A stretch of DNA of 64,000 nt from positions 1-64,000 of the forward strand of contig JADFIG010000013.1 of NCBI GenBank assembly GCA_022566735.1. Reading direction: 5' to 3'. Position numbers and translations under genes: made by a program. Of the stretch, positions 28,076 through 35,261 are shown piece by piece. Under the pieces are notes generated by a model. It ran no database searches, was not told where the DNA came from, and was given only the letters and a program-made list of their open reading frames with translations. Origin of the DNA: Pseudomonadota bacterium (GTDB taxonomy: Bacteria > Pseudomonadota > Gammaproteobacteria > Burkholderiales > Burkholderiaceae_C). How positions within the stretch are numbered: the stretch's first letter is position 1; every line of letters begins with the position of its first letter.

Positions 28076-28087
28076 TAGCAAATGCAA
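28051..28087. promoter_or_regulatory. Two operator copies at the leftward promoter
   Basis: TAGCAAATGCTT at 28051-28062 and TAGCAAATGCAA at 28076-28087, 25 bp apart. They match the operator consensus TAGCRNNYGCTA derived from the repressor/Cro intergenic region. One overlaps the -10 and the other the -35 side of the promoter. Confidence 0.7.
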
Positions 28088-28115
28088 TTCTTTTTCTTAC
28101 CTCAGAGGCGAGACG

Positions 28116-28140
28116 CAAAAAAGCCCGCACTAGGCGGGCT
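28116..28140 (-). terminator. Rho-independent terminator of the repressor transcript
   Basis: On the minus strand AGCCCGCC-TAGT-GCGGGCT is followed by TTTTTTG. It lies behind the repressor and the three small exported-protein genes and ahead of the leftward promoter, isolating the two transcripts. Confidence 0.8.
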
Positions 28141-28163
28141 GGCTGGGGTGGGGGCTGGTGCGG

Positions 28164-28454
28164 TCAGCGTGGAGCGCAGCGGAACTGGACTTCAGCCGAC
28201 GCGTAGGTGTAGAGGCCTGCGTCCCGTGCCGTGCTGTCAAAGAGCTCCATGGCCGAGCCTCGTTCGGCGCAGAAACTCCTGGCCTCGTTCAAAAAACGGG
28301 CCTTGACCACACTGCCAGAGTGATCAAAGGCCGATCCTTGTCCGCCGATCATGTACTTGTTCGCGCCGATGTTCACCACTTCGGTTCTGGTGGTTGCACA
28401 TCCGGCCGTGATGGCGACAGACATGATGGCCATGAATACTTTCAAGAATTGCAT
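28164..28454 (-). CDS. Small lipoprotein
   Basis: 96 residues from ATG 28454. A hydrophobic signal segment ends with the lipobox ITAGC near residues 16-20 (lipidated Cys), after which the mature part is about 75 residues with two more Cys. Likely exported and anchored in a membrane. It is last in the transcript that starts at the repressor, so it should be made in the lysogen. Composition is AT-richer than phage structural genes. Role unknown; a lysogenic-conversion or superinfection-exclusion function is possible. Confidence 0.65.
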   Translation of the reverse strand: MQFLKVFMAIMSVAITAGCATTRTEVVNIGANKYMIGGQGSAFDHSGSVVKARFLNEARSFCAERGSAMELFDSTARDAGLYTYASAEVQFRCAPR

Positions 28455-28477
28455 ATGCAAGTTTATATTGGCTGCAA

Positions 28478-28660
28478 TCAGTCGCATTCAATTTCTCTGG
28501 TGGATAGCCAGATATAGGGAGCGCTGCAAGCCTCTTCCCCGTTGACTGTGACGCTCCAACCTGTGAGGTATCCGTTTCCACCAACCACTTTGGCGGCCCA
28601 GCTAAATCCGCCGGCGCCAAGAAGTGCGCCAAAAATCATGCCAAAGATGAATCTTTTCAT
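28478..28660 (-). CDS. Small exported protein (60 aa)
   Basis: 60 residues with an N-terminal signal-like segment (KRFIFGMIFGALLGAGGFSWA) and two Cys in the mature part (about 45 and 59). Lies between the lipoprotein and a 41-aa exported protein. AT-rich. No family recognised. Confidence 0.55.
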   Translation of the reverse strand: MKRFIFGMIFGALLGAGGFSWAAKVVGGNGYLTGWSVTVNGEEACSAPYIWLSTREIECD

Positions 28661-28681
28661 GAAAAACCTATGGCGGTTTTT

Positions 28682-28807
28682 TCAATGGCAGTGGCGCATG
28701 CCCGTGCTGTGGTCAATGTGGCAACCCATCCGATCAGTGCCGCCTGAGTGGGCGAATGCAAGGGCGGCGAACACGCCGAGAACGGACGCGATGATGAGCT
28801 TCTTCAT
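28682..28807 (-). CDS. Tiny exported protein with GCHxD...HCH motif (41 aa)
   Basis: 41 residues, from ATG 28807. A GGGAGAAACCC stretch gives a ribosome site. After a signal sequence (KKLIIASVLGVFAALAFA) the mature part is only SGGTDRMGCHIDHSTGMRHCH. The SGGTD..GCH....G..HCH pattern is known from the small His/Cys-rich motif often found at the end of exported nucleases and as stand-alone peptides. It probably binds a metal in the periplasm. Too short for usual gene finders. Confidence 0.6.
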   Translation of the reverse strand: MKKLIIASVLGVFAALAFAHSGGTDRMGCHIDHSTGMRHCH

Positions 28808-28849
28808 GGGTTTCTCCCTGTTTCGGCTGAAATAGGCCAGCCGGTCGCC

Positions 28850-29608
28850 TTATCTTGTGGTTGCCTGACGCCTGATTCTCAAGTGCGCTTGAACGACTGC
28901 GCGCACGTGCAGCTGCATCTGCAGCGTTGACAGAGACGCATACCTGCTGCCTGCCGGGGGTCTGGCTTCAAAATGCCCATCCACCATCGGTGTGTAGTAA
29001 CGCAAAATCTTGGTGCCGCCTGATGTCTCCACGATGACGGCCTCGCCAGCAGCCAGCAGTTCTAATGACTCAGGGCTTGTATCGATGGCGATGAAATCCC
29101 CGGGGTTGTAGTCGGGGCTCATTGAGTCATCGTCAATTCTCCAAACCACTGCGCCCTCAGAAAAATCCACTGGCGCAGCCAATTCACCATCTACGACATT
29201 CGCACGTGACAAAACATCCACTCCCATGCGGCCCCATGGAACAACTGGGGCTCTGTGAGTGGCATTAAACGCGGATGCAGAAAACCCTTGTGTGAACTGA
29301 GTCGCATTTCGTGCCGACACCCCCTCAGCTTCGGGGGTGGTTGAGGGCGCATTTTTGCCCGCCCATCGGCCAATTGGCTGATGGCCGCTGCTGCTGCGAA
29401 GCATCCAGCCATCACAACCGGGGAGCTCGTGGATCTTGGCGATGGTCTTTTCGGTGATTGGTCGCTCACCTTCGATCATCTGTCGCACGAACGCGCCACT
29501 GCTGTAGCCCAAGGACCTGCCGAGCCAAGTCTTGTTGCCGTCGTACTTTTGCTCCAGCAGGTCCGCCAAGCGCTGGGCCCGGTGCTGGTTGAGGTCGTCA
29601 TCCGTCAT
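28850..29608 (-). CDS. CI-like S24 repressor
   Basis: 252 residues. The N-terminal DNA-binding domain (about 15-75; TWLGRSLGYSSGAFVRQMIEGERPITEKTI) is helix-turn-helix. The C-terminal S24/LexA-type peptidase domain has the catalytic Ser in DDDSMSPDYNPGDFIAID and Lys in GGTKILRYY. This is the phage master repressor, inactivated by self-cleavage when RecA is active. I see no clear Ala-Gly cleavage site. ATG 29608 is chosen; it has no ribosome site but lies at the predicted transcription start (leaderless), as in lambda cI. The GTG at 29626 is inside an operator. Confidence 0.88.
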   Translation of the reverse strand: MTDDDLNQHRAQRLADLLEQKYDGNKTWLGRSLGYSSGAFVRQMIEGERPITEKTIAKIHELPGCDGWMLRSSSGHQPIGRWAGKNAPSTTPEAEGVSARNATQFTQGFSASAFNATHRAPVVPWGRMGVDVLSRANVVDGELAAPVDFSEGAVVWRIDDDSMSPDYNPGDFIAIDTSPESLELLAAGEAVIVETSGGTKILRYYTPMVDGHFEARPPAGSRYASLSTLQMQLHVRAVVQAHLRIRRQATTR

Positions 29609-29618
29609 CTTGAAACGA

Positions 29619-29668
29619 TAGCGCACGCTACGATAGCAAATGCCGCTTTACAGTGATAGCAAACGCTA
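29619..29668. promoter_or_regulatory. Three operator copies between repressor and Cro-like gene
   Basis: TAGCGCACGCTA at 29619-29630 (perfect palindrome), TAGCAAATGCCG at 29634-29645 and TAGCAAACGCTA at 29657-29668. Consensus with the two copies near 28,050-28,090 is TAGCRNNYGCTA. They cover the start region of the repressor and the promoter of the Cro-like gene, giving a compact immunity switch. Confidence 0.75.
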
Positions 29669-29675
29669 CTAAGAT
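29647..29675 (+). promoter_or_regulatory. Rightward early promoter (pR-like)
   Basis: TTTACA (29647-29652), 17 bp, TAAGAT (29670-29675). Predicted start falls at about 29682-29683, at the A of ATG 29683, so the Cro-like mRNA would be leaderless. The third operator copy lies in the spacer. Confidence 0.65.
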
Positions 29676-29682
29676 GCGGCGC

Positions 29683-29952
29683 ATGGAACTGCATGACTAC
29701 CTGAAAGAGCGCGGGCGCACAAAGGATCTCGCTGGTCGGATCGGCATTTCGCCTGCCTATCTTTACCAGATGGCCACCCGTCGGCGTCCTGTGCCACCCG
29801 ATGTTGCGCCCCAGATCGAGCACACCACCGATGGCTTGGTGCGTCGCTGGGACCTGCGCCCGGAAGACTGGCACCGCATCTGGCCCGAGCTGATCGGGAC
29901 GGAGGGCGCCCCTGCTGTGTCCGTTGAGGCAGGGGAGGTCGGCCATGGCTGA
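29683..29952 (+). CDS. Cro/YdaS-like regulator
   Basis: 89 residues from ATG 29683. MELHDYLKERGRTKDLAGRIGISPAYLYQMATRRRP is a helix-turn-helix of the YdaS/Cro type that acts opposite the repressor. No ribosome site precedes it, which agrees with a leaderless transcript from the promoter at 29647-29675; an ATG three codons earlier is the alternative. It is divergent from the repressor and shares its operators. Its stop overlaps the next gene start by 8 bp. Confidence 0.8.
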   Translation: MELHDYLKERGRTKDLAGRIGISPAYLYQMATRRRPVPPDVAPQIEHTTDGLVRRWDLRPEDWHRIWPELIGTEGAPAVSVEAGEVGHG

Positions 29953-30298
29953 CCGCGCAGGCAAGGGCAGTGCGATTGCCCGTGTGCGCCGCAGGCAGGC
30001 TGCTTGCATCGTTCGGGCGGCACATGAACGCAGCGAGCGACTCAGCCGCTTGCTGGGCCGCCAGGAATCAGCCGAAATGAAGCCCGCGCTTTGGCGGGAT
30101 CTGATGGCCGAGGCGCAAGCACCGAAATCGACAGCGCAACAGGACCGCCACCACTTCCTGTCAGGGCCTGAATGGCGGCCTGTGCCTGAAGCACAAACGC
30201 CTCGCTTACCCGCAAGTCGTCGCGCTGGAGAGCGTTTGCAAGCGTTGCTGCAAGCGATCCGCAAAGTGCTGGCTGCTCTGCGCGGAGGTGTGACATGA
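29945..30298 (+). CDS. Hypothetical basic protein (117 aa)
   Basis: 117 residues from ATG 29945 with a strong GGGGAGG ribosome site, overlapping the Cro-like gene. The product is very basic (RVRRRQAAC, HERSERLSRLL). No family recognised. A minus-strand frame (30042-30386) with its own ribosome site overlaps most of it; it is unlikely that both are ordinary genes. Confidence 0.45.
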   Translation: MADRAGKGSAIARVRRRQAACIVRAAHERSERLSRLLGRQESAEMKPALWRDLMAEAQAPKSTAQQDRHHFLSGPEWRPVPEAQTPRLPASRRAGERLQALLQAIRKVLAALRGGVT

Positions 30299-30386
30299 GC
30301 GCCGTCAGCAGGTCTCGTGTGGCTGCCGCATGTTCGGCCAACGACAGCAAGTCGCGCATCAAGTCTTCCAGCGGATCCATTTCCAT
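30042..30386 (-). CDS. Possible antisense protein (114 aa)
   Basis: 114 residues from ATG 30386 with AAGGGG upstream. The product looks protein-like: acidic/helical N-terminus (MDPLEDLMRDLLSLAEHAAATRDLL) then an Ala/Leu-rich helix and a Pro/Ser-rich tail. It lies opposite the 29945-30298 gene. If real it would be transcribed against the rightward promoter. No family recognised. Confidence 0.4.
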   Translation of the reverse strand: MEMDPLEDLMRDLLSLAEHAAATRDLLTALMSHLRAEQPALCGSLAATLANALQRDDLRVSEAFVLQAQAAIQALTGSGGGPVALSISVLAPRPSDPAKARASFRLIPGGPASG

Positions 30387-30574
30387 GGCCATCCCCTTCG
30401 TGATCTGTGGTCGTGTGGAAGCGCCATTGCATCACGTCGGTGGACTGCCGCCAATCACCAGTTTTGCCCCGACATGCCGCGAAGCGTCGCGCAGCCCCAG
30501 CCATCGAGCTGGCGCCTTTTTCCTCCCTGAAAGCGAGCCCGAAAGGGCTTTGCGCGACTGGCATGTCGGGGGCT

Positions 30575-30721
30575 TTATTCATCACTGGCCGCGGCAGAGC
30601 GCAGCTGCTGCGCGTGGTCCGAGAAGGCATCCGCAGCAGCGAGCTGCGCACGGCGGATGACCTGAGACAGCAGCGCCTCGGCCCACGTCTGATCACTGTC
30701 ACCAACTTCGGAGTCGCCCAT
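30575..30721 (-). CDS. Possible small acidic protein (48 aa)
   Basis: 48 residues from ATG 30721, whose start overlaps head-to-head with the plus-strand start at 30720. Composition is protein-like (DQTWAEALLSQVIRRAQLAAADAF). A hairpin (AGCCC-TTTC-GGGCT) lies just behind it at about 30,533-30,550. The interval 30,299-30,719 has no convincing plus-strand gene, so one or two small minus-strand genes may occupy it. Confidence 0.35.
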   Translation of the reverse strand: MGDSEVGDSDQTWAEALLSQVIRRAQLAAADAFSDHAQQLRSAAASDE

Positions 30722-31055
30722 GTCTTCCACCAAATTTATCCCCATTGAATGCGACGGCGAGCAAGCGCCCGAGTTTTCCGTCACGTTGCTTGATCGCTCC
30801 CTCGGCGCTCTCAGCGAAAGCCTGGAGGTTCGGCTGCAAGACAGCCTCAAAGCCGCGTTCCACAAGCATTGCCGCCGCCGTGGCTGCGACATGAGCGAAC
30901 GCATTCGAGAGCTCATGGCCCTCGACTGCTTCGGCGCTGACCATGTGCGCACTTTGATCGCTTCGCAACTCGATGTCATCGGGGTCGGCGCCCAGCACCT
31001 TGCCCAGCCCGCCGCACCGGCGGATGCACCTGCAGCTGTCCGGACAGCAGGCTGA
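30720..31055 (+). CDS. Ribbon-helix-helix-like regulator (111 aa)
   Basis: 111 residues. The central part (VRLQDSLKAAFHKHCRRRGCDMSERIRELM, core LKAAFHKHCRRRGCDMSER) fits the beta-helix-helix pattern of CopG/Arc-type proteins. The C-terminal 30 residues are Ala/Pro-rich. Position right of the Cro-like gene suggests a second early regulator. No strong ribosome site visible. Confidence 0.55.
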   Translation: MSSTKFIPIECDGEQAPEFSVTLLDRSLGALSESLEVRLQDSLKAAFHKHCRRRGCDMSERIRELMALDCFGADHVRTLIASQLDVIGVGAQHLAQPAAPADAPAAVRTAG

Positions 31056-31067
31056 TCAACCTGTCAG

Positions 31068-31379
31068 ATGTCACGGCCATGGAATTCGCTCAACGAGAAC
31101 AGGCCCGTTTGGTTCGCCCGGGTCATGGCTGTTCGACCTCGCTGCTTCGTCACGCCAGAGTCGTGGAGCACCTACCTCGAAGCAGTGCACCAAGAGTCGC
31201 AAGAGGACGAATCACTGCGTGCACAACTGCATCGTGGCCAGCCTCCCGACTACTGCGAGGACTGCACGGTCAAGCACCAAGTGCGCATGTACCGCGCTGG
31301 GCTGTGCTCCCCACCCGAGGGGGCCCAGTCTCCACTGATGCCCATCGAGCTGCCGGGAGTCATGAATGAGTCTGAGTGA
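31068..31379 (+). CDS. Hypothetical cysteine-containing early protein (103 aa)
   Basis: 103 residues; a CEDC pair with a later Cys (YCEDCTVKHQVRMYRAGLCSPP, cited by its CEDC and GLCSPP parts) forms a likely zinc site often seen in small proteins of phages of Burkholderiales. Its last codons overlap the next gene start. Confidence 0.6.
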   Translation: MSRPWNSLNENRPVWFARVMAVRPRCFVTPESWSTYLEAVHQESQEDESLRAQLHRGQPPDYCEDCTVKHQVRMYRAGLCSPPEGAQSPLMPIELPGVMNESE

Positions 31380-31566
31380 CCCATTGACCGGCGCCGTGCA
31401 TGCAGCGACGGCCTGCGACGGCAAGCAGCGTTTTGAGACGTTACGCCTGGCTCAACAGGTGCTGCTGCGCAGCAAGTACTCGCGCCCCGGTCGAGCCGCC
31501 TACCGTTGCCAGCACTGCGGGGGATTCCACCTGGGCACATCCAACAGAAAGAAGGCCGCCCGATGA
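31366..31566 (+). CDS. Small zinc-ribbon protein (66 aa)
   Basis: 66 residues, with YRCQHCGGFHLGT near the C-terminus (CxxC plus His) and a basic tail. Such small one-knuckle proteins recur in phage early operons. Overlaps both neighbours by a few bases, so it is translated within the operon. Confidence 0.6.
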   Translation: MSLSDPLTGAVHAATACDGKQRFETLRLAQQVLLRSKYSRPGRAAYRCQHCGGFHLGTSNRKKAAR

Positions 31567-32033
31567 CTGCCTCCATCAACCTTCTGCCCACGATGCGCAA
31601 AGCAGTCAGCCGCACGGCGTGCCTTACCGAGGCAGAGCGCGACACGATCATGGTGCCCACCCTTGAGGCCCTTGGCTTCATGCGCGAGAGCATTGCCGCA
31701 GCTCACCACTGGAACATCCTGGCCGAGGCCTGCGGCATTGGGCTCACCCTGACAGAGGTGGGCATCTGCTCCGACGAGGAAAGCGTCAATCTGCTCACCG
31801 CGGGCTACACCGCCATCGGCGACATCGGTGCGCGCTTCCCCGCCACCCACCACTACGCACCGCAGGGCGCCGAGCTGGCCGCCATTGATGCCGCGATCGA
31901 GCGGCATGCCGTTCAGCTGCTGCTGTGCACATCCAAAGACCTGCACAAGGCTATTAAGCGCCGCACCCAGCTCAAGAAGCTGGCGCGAAAGGGCCGTCTG
32001 CAGCGCATCACTGCGATTGGAGTTCAACCATGA
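31563..32033 (+). CDS. Hypothetical phage protein (156 aa)
   Basis: 156 residues from ATG 31563, overlapping the upstream stop. Mostly helical (EALGFMRESIAAAHHWNILAEACGIG), with a basic C-terminus (AIKRRTQLKKLARKGRLQR) that could contact nucleic acid. No family recognised. Confidence 0.6.
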   Translation: MTASINLLPTMRKAVSRTACLTEAERDTIMVPTLEALGFMRESIAAAHHWNILAEACGIGLTLTEVGICSDEESVNLLTAGYTAIGDIGARFPATHHYAPQGAELAAIDAAIERHAVQLLLCTSKDLHKAIKRRTQLKKLARKGRLQRITAIGVQP

Positions 32034-32512
32034 ACATTCCCTCTCTCTACAAGCCCCAGCGGGGATCGATACCTGCGCAAAGCCTGGTGACGCTGGCTGG
32101 GACCGCGAATGGGCGCTTGGCCAGCGCCGCACTGCTGGAAGCAATTGGTCAGCCGCACCACTATGCGGGACTGGGTAACTGCTTGGCCCTTTGCGTTGAT
32201 CACGGCCTGCTGCTCAAAGAGCGCGACGGCAACCTGACGTTCTGGAGCATCACGTCCACAGGTTTGAGCGTGGCGCGGGAGCTCAGCGCACCCGACGACC
32301 AGCAGGTGGACGCCCCGGCGGAAGCGAGGGCCCCACGACAGCCGGCCCAGGAGCCAAAGCCCGATGACACAGGCGCCGACTTCGCGCTCACCGCCAACGG
32401 CCGCCTGCTCATCGAGGCCAACGGGCGCCAGGTGATGCTCGATCAAGCCCAGACCGACAAGCTCATCGAGTACATCGACGCGCAGCGTGGCGTTGAGTGG
32501 GAGGCGGCGTGA
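32030..32512 (+). CDS. Hypothetical protein with winged-helix-like N-terminus (160 aa)
   Basis: 160 residues. Residues about 20-90 (ANGRLASAALLEAIGQPHHYAGLGNCLALCVDHGLLLKE...FWSITSTGLSVA) resemble a winged helix with a Leu-rich recognition region; a Pro/Ala linker and a short C-terminal domain follow. It may be a phage regulator or replication accessory. Overlaps the helicase/methyltransferase gene by four bases. Confidence 0.6.
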   Translation: MNIPSLYKPQRGSIPAQSLVTLAGTANGRLASAALLEAIGQPHHYAGLGNCLALCVDHGLLLKERDGNLTFWSITSTGLSVARELSAPDDQQVDAPAEARAPRQPAQEPKPDDTGADFALTANGRLLIEANGRQVMLDQAQTDKLIEYIDAQRGVEWEAA

Positions 32513-35025
32513 GCGACTACACCGACTTCCTGCGACGCAAGATCAAGCTGGCCAGCTTCAAGGGCTTTGACGTCGATCCGGTAGAGATCAACCCCAAGCT
32601 CAAGCCGCACACAAAGGATATCGTGCGGTGGGCGGCCAAGGGCGGCAACCGGGCGATCTTCGCGGCGTTCGGGCTCCACAAGACAGTCACGGCGCTTGAG
32701 CTCATGCGGCTCATCGGCTTGCACCGACCAGGTGGCGTGCGTGGCATCGTCTGCCCGCTGGGGGTGCGCCAAGAGTTCATCACCCAGGCAGCCCAGCACT
32801 TCCATGGCCAGCACGCCATCGATGTCCGCTTCGTCCGTCACGACAATGAGATCGACGACGAGCGCACGATCTACCTCACGAACTACGAGGCAGTGCGTGA
32901 GGGCAACGTTGACCCGTCTCGCTGGCGCGCCAGCAGCTTGGACGAGGCTGACGTGCTGCGCAGCTTCGGCAGCAAGACCTACCAAGAGTTCTTGCCGCAG
33001 TTCAGGGGAGTGGAATTCAAGTTCGTGCAGACGGCAACGCCAAGCCCGAACCGATTCAAGGAGCTGATCCACTACGCCGCCTATCTCGGCGTCATGGACT
33101 CTGGCCAGGCCCTGACCAGGTTCTTCCAACGTGACAGCGAGAAGGCCGGCAATCTGACGCTGTACCCGCACAAGGAAGAAGAATTCTGGCTCTGGGTGTC
33201 GAGCTGGGCAGTGTTCATCCAGTATCCCAGCGACCTGGGCCACAGCGACGAAGGCTACGTGCTGCCCGAAATGGAGGTCCGGTACCACGAGGTGCCCAGC
33301 GACTACACCAAAGCTGGCCATGAGCGCGACGGCCAGGCGCTCATGTTCAACGATCCGGCGCTTGGGCTGTCTGCAGCTGCTGGCGAAAAGCGGGACAGCA
33401 TGCCGGCCCGCGTGGCCAAGGTGCGCGAGATCATCGACCAATCGCCGACAGACCACTTCATCGTTTGGCACGACCTGGAGGCTGAACGCCACGCCATCCA
33501 GGCGGCCATCCCCGAGGCCGTCAGCGTCTGGGGAACACAGGTCCTGGATGAGCGCGAGCAGCGCATCGCTGCCTTTGGCGACGGCCAGTTCCGGATCTTG
33601 AGCACCAAGCCGGTGATCGCAGGTGCCGGTTGCAACTTTCAGCGGCACTGCCACCGAGAAATCTTCGCGGGCATCGGCTTCAAGTTCCGCGACTTCATCC
33701 AGTCGATCCACCGCGTGCAGCGCTTTCAGCAGCAGCACCGCGTGCGCATCGACATCGTCTACAGCGAGGCCGAGCGTGAGGTGCTGCGCACCCTGTTGGC
33801 CAAGTGGGAACAGCACAAAGAAATGGTGAAGAAGATGACCGAGATCATTCGACGCTACGGCCTCAACCAGCTGGCCATGCAGGAAACACTGGCCAGGTCC
33901 CTCGGTGTCGATCGCATCGAGGTAACTGGCGAGCGATTCACGGTGGCCAACAACGACTGCGTCGAAGAGGCCAAGCTGCAGCCTGACAACCACGTCGATC
34001 TGATCGTCACATCGATCCCGTTCGCCAACCACTACGAGTACAGCCCCAGCTACAACGACTTCGGGCACACCGAGAACAACGACCACTTCTGGGCGCAGAT
34101 GGACTACCTGACGCCGGAGTTGCTGCGCATCCTCAAGCCCGGCCGCATCTACGCGTGCCACGTGAAGGACCGGATCCTCTTCGGCAACGTCACCGGCGCA
34201 GGCGCCCCCACAGTCAGCCCGTTCCACTGCGAGGCCATCATGCACGGCCGCAAGCACGGCTTCGATTACATGGGCCTGATCACGGTTGTGACGGACGTCG
34301 TGCGGGAGAACAACCAGACCTACCGCCTGGGCTGGTCTGAGCAGTGCAAGGACGGCACGAAGATGGGCGTTGGATCGCCCGAGTACATCGTCCTGTTCCG
34401 CAAGCCCCAGACGGACCGCTCCAAGGGCTACGCCGATACGCCGGTGCGCAAGACGAAAGACGCCTACACCCGGGCCCAGTGGCAGGTGGATGCGCATGCT
34501 TTCTGGCGATCGAGCGGCAACCGCCAGATCACGGCTGAGGAGCTGGCCGCCCTGGGCCCGTCGAAGCTGGCCAAGCTCTTCACGCAGTTCAGCCTGGCCA
34601 ACGTCTACGACTACGAGTTCCACGTGCGCATCGGCAAGGAGCTGGAGCTCAGGGGCGCTCTGCCCAGCGAGTTCATGAGCCTGGCGCCTGGCAGCCATCA
34701 CCCGGACGTGTGGCACGACGTCACGCGCATGCTGACCCTCAACAGTGACCAGTCGCGTCGCGCAGTTGAAAAGCATGTGTGCCCGCTGCAGTTCGACATT
34801 GTTGATCGCCTGATCGATCGCTACAGCAGCCCCGACGAGCTCGTCTACGACCCGTTCTGTGGTCTTGGCACCGTGCCTTACCGGGCAATCCTCAAGGGCC
34901 GTCGCGGCGGTGGCAGCGAGCTCAATCCGGGCTACTTCATGGACCAGGTGCACTACCTGAGGTCGGCCGAGCGCGAGTTCAGCATGCCGAGCCTGTTCGA
35001 TGTGCTGGAAGCGGAGGCCGCGTGA
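32509..35025 (+). CDS. SF2 helicase-like / DNA methyltransferase fusion
   Basis: 838 residues from GTG 32509 (GTGA overlap with upstream stop). The N-terminal half is SF2 helicase-like: a degenerate P-loop AAFGLHKTVTALEL (about 52-65), LDEADV (DEAD box, about 145), TATPSPN (motif III, about 172) and IHRVQRFQQ (motif VI, about 403). The C-terminal half is an N4/N6 amino-methyltransferase of beta order: catalytic VTSIPF near 500 (usually TSPPY) and the SAM-binding YDPFCGLGT near 780. It probably modifies phage DNA, with the helicase half moving along DNA. Motif deviations leave activity open. Confidence 0.82.
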   Translation: MSDYTDFLRRKIKLASFKGFDVDPVEINPKLKPHTKDIVRWAAKGGNRAIFAAFGLHKTVTALELMRLIGLHRPGGVRGIVCPLGVRQEFITQAAQHFHGQHAIDVRFVRHDNEIDDERTIYLTNYEAVREGNVDPSRWRASSLDEADVLRSFGSKTYQEFLPQFRGVEFKFVQTATPSPNRFKELIHYAAYLGVMDSGQALTRFFQRDSEKAGNLTLYPHKEEEFWLWVSSWAVFIQYPSDLGHSDEGYVLPEMEVRYHEVPSDYTKAGHERDGQALMFNDPALGLSAAAGEKRDSMPARVAKVREIIDQSPTDHFIVWHDLEAERHAIQAAIPEAVSVWGTQVLDEREQRIAAFGDGQFRILSTKPVIAGAGCNFQRHCHREIFAGIGFKFRDFIQSIHRVQRFQQQHRVRIDIVYSEAEREVLRTLLAKWEQHKEMVKKMTEIIRRYGLNQLAMQETLARSLGVDRIEVTGERFTVANNDCVEEAKLQPDNHVDLIVTSIPFANHYEYSPSYNDFGHTENNDHFWAQMDYLTPELLRILKPGRIYACHVKDRILFGNVTGAGAPTVSPFHCEAIMHGRKHGFDYMGLITVVTDVVRENNQTYRLGWSEQCKDGTKMGVGSPEYIVLFRKPQTDRSKGYADTPVRKTKDAYTRAQWQVDAHAFWRSSGNRQITAEELAALGPSKLAKLFTQFSLANVYDYEFHVRIGKELELRGALPSEFMSLAPGSHHPDVWHDVTRMLTLNSDQSRRAVEKHVCPLQFDIVDRLIDRYSSPDELVYDPFCGLGTVPYRAILKGRRGGGSELNPGYFMDQVHYLRSAEREFSMPSLFDVLEAEAA

Positions 35026-35261
35026 CCTCTGCGGCTCCCCTGACACCCAGCGAATGCAACCTGCAGGACTTCCCGTTCATGCCGCTGGAGGTCAACTACA
35101 CCTGTCGCTATTGCGGTGCGCGGGGTGTTCGCCTGGAGGCTGATCACGTCATTCCAGTCGCCAGAGGTGGGGCGACGTGTATGAAAAACCTAGCCACTGC
35201 ATGCTTCCCCTGCAACCGCTCAAAGGGTTCGAAGCTCCCCGAGGAGTGGCGTGGAGCATGA
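35022..35261 (+). CDS. Small HNH endonuclease
   Basis: 79 residues from GTG 35022 (overlaps upstream stop). CRYCG and CFPCN pairs bind zinc; LEADHVIPVARGG provides the HNH histidines and the NLATACFPCN segment the Asn. This is a minimal HNH domain, as found in free-standing phage nucleases of the packaging or homing type. Confidence 0.85.
   Translation: MTSAAPLTPSECNLQDFPFMPLEVNYTCRYCGARGVRLEADHVIPVARGGATCMKNLATACFPCNRSKGSKLPEEWRGA

Noticed and set aside
28324..28632. 102-codon minus-strand frame
   Set aside because: Overlaps the lipoprotein and 60-aa exported protein genes in another frame and lacks a ribosome site.
30295..30660. 121-codon plus-strand frame overlapping the upstream stop (ATGA)
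   Set aside because: Composition is Ser/Arg/Pro-rich without structure, and the strand is contested by better minus-strand frames. Not called as a gene.
32443..35046. 867-codon minus-strand open frame
   Set aside because: Mirror of the helicase/methyltransferase gene in a GC-rich region; no motifs and Val/His/Leu-rich shadow composition.
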